Below are positions 1-10,900 of a stretch of DNA of 64,000 nt, piece by piece. The DNA is taken from assembly GCF_022539665.2 (NCBI RefSeq), contig NC_081336.1, forward strand, positions 5,872,278 to 5,936,277. The letters run 5' to 3'. Below the pieces are notes generated by a model that saw nothing but the letters and a program-made list of their open reading frames with translations, did no database searches and had not been told where the DNA came from. The translations under genes and the position numbers were made by a program. The DNA comes from Daphnia carinata (lineage: Eukaryota > Arthropoda > Branchiopoda > Diplostraca > Daphniidae). Every line of letters begins with the position of its first letter. Position 1 is the stretch's first letter.

Positions 1-808
1 TTTCTAGTTTTTCGACGGTAGTCGGAGTGAAGTTCGGCGGCGTCTGAGCGTTTGATTACCGGCCAAAAAATGGGCAAGTACCGGTAAAAATGAAAACTGT
101 TGAAAACAGTGTGGAATCGATGGAGCAAGAGTGTTTGAACGTTTATAAGGTTGAAATGAAAACTGTTGAAAACAGTGTGGAATCGATGGAGCAAGAGTGT
201 TTGAACATTTCTAAGGTTGAAAAACTCTCGGGAAGTGAGTAAGCGCAGTTTCTCATTTTTCGACGGTTTTTGGGATGTAAGTTGGCCGGCGCCTGAGCGT
301 TTGGTTTTCGAACGAGCGAGCGGGCTTTAATTGGCTTTCAGCCACCCGTTCCTCGTTCCCGAGTATGGCCGCACTCAACAAACGAGTCGGTGGGAGCTAT
401 AGTGATCGTTCGCGGAAGGCCACTCGTCTGGCCGGAGTCGACGATGGCAAAAGCCCTATCGCTCGGTGCGGTAAGATTTGACGCTCGGGTTTGTCTCGCG
501 GCACTCGTTCGCGAGTACGGAGGCAGTGGTGCACTCGCTTGGTTTCGCACGATTCATTGCGTACTCGTTGCTCCTCGAGACGACCACCGGTCTATGGCTG
601 TTACATGACGGACTCGCGCCGGTTAACGGTATTAACGCTTGGTGTATCGCCTTTAAGTTGGCTGCCTGTAAGTCTACGGGACATCGGCGCGAGTTTTTGT
701 TCATTTCGGTCGGCCACTTTTGAACGTTATCGCTCTCGTCGTTGAAGGACGTTTTGCTGGGAAGAAATTTGTGGCCGAGAGTGATGGTTGCGTTGCGGCT
801 CTGGAAAA
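1..808 (+). other. rDNA intergenic spacer / 5' external spacer remnant
   Basis: This lies directly upstream of the 18S-like sequence and has no credible reading frame. It contains two repeat types: a diverged direct repeat (about 1-60 against 248-307, sharing a TTTTTCGACGGT core and GCCTGAGCGTTTG-like end) and a 66-bp tandem pair. Such subrepeats are typical of arthropod rDNA spacers. The spacer runs into 18S at about 809 without the normal 18S 5' terminus. Assignment as spacer rests on position and repeat content. Confidence 0.7.
91..222. repeat. Two tandem 66-bp spacer subrepeats
   Basis: Two nearly identical 66-bp units start at 91 and 157, each beginning TGAAAACTGTTGAAAACAGT. That start contains the inverted repeat ACTGTTGAAAACAGT. 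The copies differ at only a few bases near their 3' ends. Confidence 0.9.
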
Positions 809-2132
809 TCATATGCTTGTCTCAAAGATTAAGCCATGCATGTCTAAGTACAAGCCGCTAGTCGGCGAAACCGCGAATGGCTCAATAAATCAGTTATGGT
901 TCCTTAGATCCACTCCATCCTACTTGGATAACTGTGGTAATTCTAGAGCTAATACATGCACTCGAGCCTCGACTGCCCCGTCAAAAGGGCAGAAGAGGTG
1001 CTTTTATTAGATCAAAACCAGTCGGTCCGCTCCTTCGGGGGCTACGACCGTCCCATTTTGGTGACTCTGGATAACTTCACGCCGATCGCACGGCCTTCGA
1101 GCCGGCGACGCATCTTTCAAATGTCTGCCTTATCAACTGTCGATGGTAGGTTACGCGCCTACCATGGTTGCAACGGGTAACGGGGAATCGGGGTTCGATT
1201 CCGGAGAGGGAGCCTGAGAAACGGCTACCACATCCAAGGAAGGCAGCAGGCGCGCAAATTACCCACTCCCGGCACGGGGAGGTAGTGACGAAAAATAACG
1301 ATACGGGACTCTTCCGAGGCCCCGTGATTGGAATGAGTACACTTTAAATCCTTTAACGAGGAACCATTGGAGGGCAAGTCTGGTGCCAGCAGCCGCGGTA
1401 ACTCCAGCTCCAATAGCGTATATTAAAGTTGTTGCGGTTAAAAAGCTCGTAGTCGGATGTCTGTCTTCGGCCGGGCGGCGCCGCTCTGAATCAAGGGTGC
1501 GCGTTTTCGCTCTGGGAGACGGGTGTCAAATCCCGACTCTCTTTACGGTCGGACAACATCGCCGGAGTGGTGGCCGGTGGGTCGCGTTGTATCGGTTCGC
1601 GCGGCGTTTCGTTTCTTTTCCTCTTCGGGGTTCGCTTCGTTGAGGAGGGGCGTTCGCTCGCGTTCAGTTGACGCGATCCGCTCCACCCGTCAATCGTTCG
1701 GGGTGCCCTTCACCGGGTGTCTCGGGCGGCCGGCAACGTTTACTTTGAACAAATTAGAGTGCTCAAAGCAGGTGTATCCCAACGCCTGAATATCGCAGCA
1801 TGGAATGATGGAATAGGACCTCGGTCCGATTTTGCTGGTCTTTTCTTTTGGACCCGAGGTAATGGTCAATAGAGACGGACGGGGGCATTCGTACTGCGGC
1901 GACAGAGGTGAAATTCTTGGACCGCCGCAAGACGAACAACAGCGAAGGCATTTGCCAAGAATGTTTTCCTTGATCAAGAACGAAAGTTAGAGGTTCGAAG
2001 GCGATCAGATACCGCCCTAGTTCTAACCATAAACGATGCCAACCAGCAATCCGGCGGAGTTACTCCAATGACTCGCCGGGCAGCTTCCGGGAAACCAAAG
2101 TCTTTGGGTTCCGGGGGAAGTATGGTTGCAAA

Positions 2133-2181
<49 letters not shown>

Positions 2182-2921
2182 GCGGCTTAATTTGACTCAA
2201 CACGGGAAACCTCACCAGGCCCGGACACTGGAAGGATTGACAGATTGAGAGCTCTTTCTTGATTCGGTGGGTGGTGGTGCATGGCCGTTCTTAGTTGGTG
2301 GAGCGATTTGTCTGGTTAATTCCGATAACGAACGAGACTCTAGCCTGCTAAATAGGTGACGGGTTTTATCAATTGAAACCGAAGGGGGTACGGAGGCGTC
2401 GGGATCAGGTGGCGGCGGTTTGGGTGGAAGGGGCCGGGTTCTTTAGCGGGCTTCTTTCTGCTGCGTGGATTCGGTTGGAGGGATTGGGAGGAGTTGGCGT
2501 TCGCGTCGGCTTCTTCTTTTTCTTTCAGTCGGGCTGCGTAGTGGGGGGGGGGGGGGGGGGGGTTTTGCGGGGGCTCGGTCTCGGCGGTTTCGGTCGTCGT
2601 CATCCCCGGCGATTCTCCTGCTCTCGCGTCCGTCACAAGTCTTCTTAGAGGGACAAGCGGCGTCCAGCCGCGTGACAGTGAGCAATAACAGGTCTGTGAT
2701 GCCCTTAGATGTCCTGGGCCGCACGCGCGCTACACTGAAGGAATCAGCGTGTTTCACTCTCCCTGTCCGAAAGGACCGGGTAACCGCTGAACCTCCTTCG
2801 TGGTTGGGATTGGGGACTGCAATGATCCCCATGAACCAGGAATCCCTAGTAGGCGCGGGTCACTAGCCCGCGTCGATTACGTCAATCCTTTAGAGGAAGT
2901 AAAAGTCGTAACAAGGTCCTT

Positions 2922-2960
<39 letters not shown>

Positions 2961-2979
2961 GACCTGCGGAAGGATCATA
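809..2979 (+). rRNA. 18S rRNA gene, structurally defective copy
   Basis: The sequence from TCATATGCTTGTCTCAAAG (809) onward follows eukaryotic 18S closely. It includes GTGCCAGCAGCCGCGGTAA (1382-1400), AAACTTAAAGGAATTGACGG and the terminal GGTTTCCGTAGGTGA...GCGGAAGGATCA. The V4 and V7 regions are enlarged, as known for cladocerans. Four defects argue against a functional gene. The first ~21 nt (TACCTGGTTGATCC...) are replaced by unrelated sequence. About 130 nt are missing after GATTACGTC at 2883, including the GTACACACCGCCCGTCGC decoding-site segment. A 31-bp unit is duplicated at 2886-2947. One G is inserted in GTGAGACCTGCGG. A G20 run (2543-2562) lies in the V7 region. It is either an rDNA pseudogene or a collapsed assembly of variant rDNA copies. 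Confidence 0.9.
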
Positions 2980-3250
2980 AACGAATGTGTTCGAGACGGT
3001 TTTCTTCTTTTCAGCACACACGTTCACGCGACGGTTTAAAAAGTGCTGATTCGATCGCTGTGGCTTTCGAAAAGGCTTCGATGGATGTGAAAAAAAAGAA
3101 GACTGCGACGAGCAAAATTGCCGACGAAAACGAATTGGGCGGAGGATCCGCGTTGGTGCTCCGCACGCGTTTGATTTTTGTCGTGTTTACTTTCTACGTG
3201 CCGTTGCAGACCCTTTTTCGTCGTGTATTTCTAGGTTTCCATTTTTAAAT
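2980..3250 (+). other. ITS1 5' fragment
   Basis: The sequence directly after the 18S 3' end is GC-richer than what follows and has no reading frame. It should be ITS1 by position. Composition drops to AT-rich from about 3245, and no 5.8S sequence is found downstream, so the rDNA unit is cut off inside ITS1. Confidence 0.6.
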
Positions 3251-3462
3251 TGTCGAATCGAAAACAAAAGATGATTTTTAATTAAATAGAGTTTAAATTA
3301 AATCTTAGCCAGTTTTTACCTTGACGCAAGTTTTACATTGGAAGAATTGCCGAGGGTTTTCCTTTTGTTTCTTCCATTCTACAGCATTGGACTGAGTAGC
3401 AGCAACTTGTACATCTAGCAAGCTTGTAAATTCAGTAAGTTCAGCAAGACATCTTTCTTGAA

Positions 3463-4007
3463 ATTACCTCGAATGTCTTCGACGCTTTTTAACTTCTCCG
3501 CAGTCTTTGTATTTCCTTGTTAAGACAACCAATAGTGGCAACGTTATTAAGATTCCTTCTGTACCAATAACAATCAACATCGGCCACAATTTTTGGAACC
3601 TTCAAACCTCTCTTTTCCTGATAACCGTTGTCCTAGCAATACGTTAGTACAGAAAACATGTTGAACAATTATGATTAAAATGGAAAGACGGTTCATACTT
3701 GCGGCAGATGGAAGTGATGGCAGAGTAAGGTGGGAGAAAATTCAGCGTCTTCTTGGGTCGATCTTTGTAACGGATTAAACTCCGGTTCAATTTGTTTTGC
3801 AAAGTCCTCGTTCTGTGCAGGGGACTGTTTGTCGTACTGTTGATCGCGTACACCGATTAATGTGATTTCCTGGACGTTGTAAGGTTGTCGATCGTAAGAA
3901 GTGCCAACCTGCGACTCCGATTGTCTATTACTCATGAATGGATTTACGACATCATGGTGGATGTGATTGTATCCGTGGATTGGGATCAGCGGAGGGGGAG
4001 ATGTCAT
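3463..4007 (-). CDS. Possible two-exon gene, unknown product with a membrane segment
   Basis: I do not recognise this protein. An ATG at 4007 opens about 100 codons, a polar stretch rich in Gln, Pro and acidic residues, ending at a plausible donor CAA|GTATGA near 3699. Further downstream on the same strand (about 3580-3463) another open stretch encodes a hydrophobic helix (LIVIGTEGILITLPLLVVL) followed by basic residues (KKRRRHS) and a donor-like AG|GTAATT. These could be exons of one small membrane protein. The acceptor for the second exon is not clear. Alternatively both are chance frames in AT-rich DNA. Confidence 0.3.
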
Positions 4008-5268
4008 TCTCCTGTTTCACATGTTAGAAGAGAACTAACGTTAAAAAGGATACAATTATAAAGTGTCGTGTTTTTCTTAGAGTCGTTAAAAGAAGCACAA
4101 TTTGACGTATTTATGTGGGAGTCACAAAAAAACGGAGGGTTTCAGCTTTTCTGAAAAGTTGTTGAAGAAAGTTGAACTCTATTCGAATTTCCTGAACAGC
4201 TGCATCGGCTTACGCGTTTCGGCATAAAAATAAAGTTTTCTATGAATTTTCTAATTTTCTTATATGCGTATGTATTCACTTTGTTCTTATTCGGCATTTA
4301 TAACTGTAATGTTTTATAGATATAAGGTAACTTACCCTTGCAAGATATTCGGTTAGTAAACGAATTTTAATAGCATTACTTACAGAGCAATGACGTTTAC
4401 ATAAACGAAATTTCACTAACAGTTGCACTTATCGACTCTTTGTTATGTTTGCACTAAAATTGCAAAAGTACTCCCCACAGGTGGAAATTTCCAAAATAAA
4501 GTAGATATTTGTTGTGGATAAAGTCAGAAGGCGTTAGTTTGTCAGAAAATGGAGTACTCACTATGACGCCACAGTCCTGCTTCATTGGCCACCAGAATGC
4601 GAGTGACCTGACGCCGCACTGACTGGCCCAACGAGGACCATAGAAAATTTAAACAAAAAACAAAACAAAAAATGAATAGAGGGGTTTGGCCTTTTTTCCC
4701 TCTTGTCTGTGGCTTAACGCGCTATACCCGTTCACATTGATGTTTGGAATAGGAGAACAAACAATAAAACAGGTAGTTTCATATTTCAAAGTTAAACTTG
4801 AAATTCTTTACAAGTGCCATGTGACTGCTGTATTTGATTCCATACATTTCTGACAAAGAATTCCACATACAACAATATAACAAAGATAAAATCTTGTTTA
4901 ACATCTGTTTTCTCGGGCTGGATGACATTCTAAAAGGACTGGGAATTGAACGGGCAGTTGGCCACTTAAGGTTGTATAGTTTCTTCTGCCGACGTTTCCT
5001 TCCAGTGGTTTTCTCGTCGTGGTGAACTTTGTTACATCGGTTAAATTCTGCTTTAAACAAAGCTAAAAGGAGAAAATCATTATCGGTTGTGTGTTTACGT
5101 AAATCGAAAACAAAACTAAGTTACAGGTGAGTTTTTCCTAAAATACTCCATCAGACGAATCGTCGGGTCAGGAATTTGACGTGTGTCCATTTTATCTGAA
5201 ATAAGTGGTGAAAGGCACCCGACTAGTTCCCAGCCACGAACAATCAAATCGTAGACCAGAATGCATAC

Positions 5269-5895
5269 CTCGATCCGTGATCGAACGTGAACGGCGAATT
5301 AAATACTTCAATCACTACTGGAGGTGCACTTTCCCAATCTTGCAATAATGTTGCATAGGCATCCCTACTCATAAGCGAGAAATCGCTGGTATCATCAAGT
5401 GGCACTGCGAAAACCATCGGTCTAATCCTGGTGCTGATCACACGAAGATGAAGTTCTCCAGACCGATACAAGGAGAGTAACCTTTCTATTCTCACTATTT
5501 TGTACTGATTTTGGATAACGTTGTTTTGCACAGGTAGATCAAGTGTGTACATCAAATCAATCGCTTGCCGAAGAGGTTGACATTTTTCTTTGAAGATGAG
5601 TTCTTGGATATGTAAAGGGTTTTCAAATAGAAGTTGTAATCGGTCCGAGATGGATGGTATTTTAACAGGGCAACAATTGGTGTCTTGCATCCTCGATGTC
5701 TTGATTTGGAATACGAAGACGATTGACGAACTCTGGCGAACGATAAAGATGAAAGTCCAGACTCGTGGATGAAGTCAAGTTTGCGGAACGGAAACCCTTG
5801 GAAGACTGACACAAGACGAGACGGTAAGGAAAAAAAGGCATATTGACCTTCTCGTGTTTGTTGACTGCTGCAGCTCGTGTTATTGGTGGGTCCAA
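5269..5895 (-). CDS. Possible coding exon(s), unknown product
   Basis: A 148-codon stretch (about 5690 down to 5269) has protein-like composition and ends at a consensus donor, CGAG|GTATGC, so the downstream part would be spliced. The upstream frame (5895-5665, ending ...NQDIEDARHQLLP) also looks coding but is in a different frame. They overlap at 5662-5690, implying a splice or a one-base shift. No domain is recognised. The orientation is opposite to ZNFX1. No exon further downstream could be confirmed, because the first acceptor at about 5198 leads straight to a stop. Confidence 0.35.
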
Positions 5896-7983
5896 AAGTC
5901 AACGTACCGTTCGCTTCTAGATTTTGTTGTTCCAAAATTTATGACGACCTCTCTGGTGGCTATTCTTGGAAAGAGATTTTAATCGAGACTGTTTCGACAA
6001 TAAATTTATGGCACATATGGTGCTTTATAATTTTGAGACAAACCTCTGAAAACTGTGACAAAGTACACCAAGATAATGTTGTATGGAGGGTAGTCTACGT
6101 TTTTATACTTCTATCACGAGCATCTTCGTATAGCATTTACGTCCAACTTACGAATTTTGCATTTGGAATATCAACATCTGCAAAAGAGAAAGAAAATGGT
6201 TTTATAAAATTCATTTATTTGTAATGACCCTAATGAAGATTTCAACCGCCGTCGTTCTGCGAAGTGCAGCTTTACGACATCCTTATCTTTCCAAACAGTA
6301 ATCAACATGGCAGTGTAACTTACGCCTGATTTACAAGAAGGTTACATTCCTAACAACGAAATAGTTACCATAATTGTTGTCCTAGTTTTCGTCCAGACTA
6401 ATTTATATTTCTTCAGCATTGTACAAACGAGTCTTCAAATTCATCTGACCGGCACAATTTATCTGGTAACATGACCTAACACGGTTATTCAGCTGTCTTT
6501 TTTGTTCTGGGTAACAAAATCGGAACGACTCCATTTGCCTGCAACAAAATGGCGTCGCAAAGCCCACCACTATTATCACGATCACAAAACATTTTCTCTT
6601 TTTCCATTATAAATATGCTAGTTTCATTGTGAACGTTTTACAGTGTTTCTTGATGTTAGCTAGTTTCTAACCATGTGCATATTGAATATCTGAGCTGAGT
6701 TATTTAATATGGACAAGGCTGTAATTTAACGCGTTTCATTACCCGAGACAATGTATCAGAGCCCATATCTGAAATGACAAATCTGCTTCTCTTTTTTTTT
6801 TTTTTTTCATTTTCTTTTGCTAACGACTTTTATTTTCTTACAAGGTCATCACAAATGGAAAGAGAACCCCAGGGGTTTCTCAAACGTTGCAGCATTGACG
6901 ATTGTTAGTGTATATCGTCCAAACGTTTAGTTGGAAGCGATGGCTGAAGGTGATAAGTTGTTGGAAAATTGAGCAGTTACCCTTATCGGTGTATTTCAGC
7001 ATATGTTGTCGATCGTTTACTTGAATCCATCACACAAGTCGAATTCTTCAGTCCATTAAGGTAATATTCCCAAATGGCATTAATTGTTACTGAATTTGCA
7101 AATAATCGTGATTCTGCGAAGCTAGAACATTCTGCCATAGCACGTGTTCGAACTTTTTCATGTCGTGTTCACGATTCAGCCAGTTAAACTTTTACTTATA
7201 AGTCTTTTGTTCGTACGTTAACATTAGCTGGAATTTGTAGAAGGGATATTGCTAACTAATTCATGATAAAGACGTACTTGGCTTTGTTTTGTTCTTCAAA
7301 CAATTCGTAGTAGAAAAAAGTAAGGTTTCAACGTAAAACCTTTAGGGATAACATGGCGTTGGGGCATCGTCCATCTGTTATTACAGTGTGCAGTTAGATT
7401 TCGTCTCTCTCGCGTTTGTTATACGAGTGTGGTTTTTGCAGTCCTTTCTTAACCTTTTCAAGTTACCAGGTAGTGCTCAAGGCTAAGATCGTTTCATGGA
7501 CGTGTGATTTTTTTTTATTGTTATAAAAGGTGGCATCGGGTGTCAAACAGTTTCAGGAAGACGCTATCAATTGTAGTTTTTGGTTGTACAGTACCTTACA
7601 AAATTTCATTCGGATATTCATCTGCCTCTATGTTCCTGAGGATAATTGATTTGTTCATATTGTTGATGAACGTTTACATTTTCATCTTCTACGTGCATCC
7701 GAAGGTAAAAGGAGTGCATTGAAGCCTGTCGTTATTGAATGATATCCGTAGGGTTTTCTGAAAATTAACTTTATCAAGTTGTTGTCCGCACATTGTTAAG
7801 CAACACTTAGTTCTGCAGAACGTAGTTAAAAGAGAAGGGTCAGTTGTCGGCGGTGATATATTTTGTTAGTATGTACGCCGTTCTTTTATCTTTGTGTATA
7901 CAAATTTTACACTATTTACCCTACACTAACAGTTCTTGGTATATTTATTGATATGTTAATTTCATTTTCATCCAGGTTAGAAA
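5896..7983. other. AT-rich intergenic region with candidate 5' UTR of ZNFX1
   Basis: No convincing coding sequence. A good splice acceptor (TTTTCATCCAG, ending 7975) lies 8 bp before the ZNFX1 start codon, suggesting a 5' UTR intron. The matching donor is uncertain; ACCAG|GTAGTG near 7470 is one candidate. A T-rich run occurs at 6791-6807. Confidence 0.4.
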
Positions 7984-10900
7984 ATGGAAAATCAGTCGAG
8001 AGGAGGAGGGCGTGGTGCAATGGCATATCGAGCACCTCGAGGAGAGACTACACTTCGTAAACAAGTGGGCAGTGGCCGCTTATCGCTGGGTGCAATCCCC
8101 AAAAATAGCGAATCGCCAATAACTGAATCATGGAGAAGGGCATCTCCTACAGTCTACCAATACCAAAAAGGATATCGAGGGCGAGGATTTCATGTACCAA
8201 ACTCAATGCCACATCAAAAGCAAGGCAGTCATCGAACTTTGGATTTTGAATACATCATGAAGTTGGCAAGGGACAATGCACAACCATCGGAAGTGATACA
8301 TTGTCTCGGCGATCCCGAAAATGATTTAGCTCTCCAACTTCAAGAAAATTTGAGCAATGTCGACTATTTGGAAATTATTATAGTCGCCTTTGGAGGATTC
8401 TGCATGAAAAATGGAGCCTCGCAATTCAGAGACAGTTTCGTTACCGTCGTGAACATATTAGCGGCCCAAAAAATATTTGCATACGTAATTTCAATGATCA
8501 TAAACATTCCCATGTCTCGGGCCAAAAATTTGCCGCCGAAAGAGGAACGTTTGAAACGCCTGACCACCGCTATCTTTCAGCTGACGACGGAAATGTTGGT
8601 CTTGACGCCCGCCTTGAGTTGCCACGCTTTGGGCGAGAATTTCTTTAGTGATATCATTTCATTGAAGGCCATGCCTTCGATCCAAAATTTGAATGTCACA
8701 GATGCCTTTGATGTTCTGGAAGGCGGGATTCAACAGTTACAGGTGAAGTAATTACGACAAGATACTTCGCTCGCATTATTTTGCTTAATGTGATTGTTTT
8801 ACGTAGACGGCATGGAGTCAACACATCCCTGTTGTAGTGAACAAAGACGAACGTCGCACTCGCAGGGAAAAGTATCTGGAAGAATTGATTCTACAGGACC
8901 CGCCCAATGATTTCCGGACGCTGAATGTAATGCCCAATTGGGAGGATGTCTGCATGGATTTTGAGCCTTTCCTCCGTCCGAATATTGTCAAGGGCAAGTA
9001 TCCAAACATTGCGACCTATCTGGACATTCAATTCCGCCTATTACGCGAGGATTTCTTTAATCCATTACGCGTTGGATTACTGGCGTACAAAAGCCAGACG
9101 GATAAGAAATATTCACGGATACGAAATCCGGACAACATTCGTCTTTACTATGAAGTTCGAATTCTGGAATACCATATGCACGAAGAATGTTATACGATTC
9201 AATTCTCTAACGCCGGATTAAGGAGAATCGTCTGGGAGAACAGCAAACGATTTCTTTACGGATCGCTCCTTTGTCTGTCCTCAGATAATTTTAAGTCATT
9301 CCACTTGTTCACGGTTTTGGACCGGAATCCGAAACTTTTGGAAGAAGGCAAAATAAAAGTCAAATTTGAAGGCGGTACTTTATCGGCAGCTCTCAAAAAG
9401 CAGAAGTTTGTCATGGCGGAATCAACAGTGTTCTTCGAATCATACCGAAGCATCCTAACAGCTTTACAACGGATCAGTCCTACTAATTTTCCGTTGGAAG
9501 ACTACATACTCGGCCGAAATACTTCACCAGTAGTCCCTGATTACCTCAATGCAAAGAATGTAAGAATAACTTCAAAATAATAAAAAAGATATTTGTCTGT
9601 TTAATTTGAATATTGGTGTCGATTAAACTTAATGGTGTCGTTACAGGCTCTCTATGATTTGAGGTGTGTGAGTTCATGCGTACGCCGTGGTGGGTGCGCA
9701 TGTCGTGTGTGCGTATTTGCGTGGCTACGTGCGTGCTCACGACCGGCAACCTCGTGCGTTATCTGTGATGGTAAAGGAGGCAATTCACAAGTGGCCGAGA
9801 TTAGTGATGATGATGATGATGGTTCCTCTAGTAAATCGAAAAAATTCATTTCCCTATTTCAAAACAATGCCGTTTACCATTTTATTTATTGTTTTTACGA
9901 TTTTCAGATGAGCAAGCAGGCAAACTCCGTGCGCAAGAAGTTCCCATTCTCGAACCAAGCTTGCGTCCTAATGCGAATGAGCTGGGACTGGATCCTAGTC
10001 AGTGTACTGCATTGTACGCAGCGTTGACGCAAAAAATTTCTGTGATTCAGGGACCACCAGGAACTGGGAAGACGTATTTAGGTCTGAGAATCGTCCAAAC
10101 TTTACTAAAAAACAAACAGCACTGGAATAACGGACAATGTCCACTATCATCGCCTATTTTGGTTATTTGCTACACCAACCATGCTCTAGACCAGTTTTTA
10201 GAGGGCATATCCAAATTTACTCACAAGATAGTGCGCATTGGTAGTCAAAGCAAATGTGCGGCCCTTGAGTCTTTTTCGTTAATGGCCTGGAAGAAACAGC
10301 CAGGGCGATATCCACATGGGGATACAAGAAAACGGATTTTCGAAATAAATGACCAACTACGCGAGATTGACAAGTACCTCGTTTGTTTTCAGTTAGAAGA
10401 AAGAGATATGTAAGATATATTGATCTAATAATGGTATTTGCTTGACAGGGAACGAGATGTCCTCCGCGGTGTTATGATGGTGATGCATTCACGTGGACTG
10501 ATTCACGAAGATTCACTGCTGTACATGAAAATCATTCCAAAATCTCTGCATAGGGCATTCGAGGCTTTAAAGCATTCAATGGAGAGATCCGGCAACAGAG
10601 ATTGGACCGCTTTGGGATGTTGGCTCGGAATTTACAGGAACGAAGACCTTCAACAGCTTTTCAACTGTTTTAGTAAAAATAGTTCTGAAAAGCATCATGC
10701 TACAAAGAATTTGCCTGTAGTTTCACCAACGGAGGAAAAGGAAACAGCAGACGATCAGTGGGATAAGGAACTCATTGAAGAAATCCAAAGTAAACCAATT
10801 ATAATAATTCGTAAAGTACGAATGCAAAATCTCTAACTTTTCCCGATTGTTCTCCTTCTAGCTAATCGTAAAGTAGAAGACGACGACCACTTGGCGTCTG

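Noticed and set aside
338-3039. Open frames across the 18S and spacer, including a poly-Pro/poly-Gly one
   Set aside because: They lie in rRNA and spacer sequence on both strands. The Pro/Gly tracts come from the G20 run.
2980-3250. A complete rDNA unit continuing to 5.8S
   Set aside because: No 5.8S sequence (GATCACTCGGCTCGTG type) appears; the sequence turns AT-rich within ITS1.
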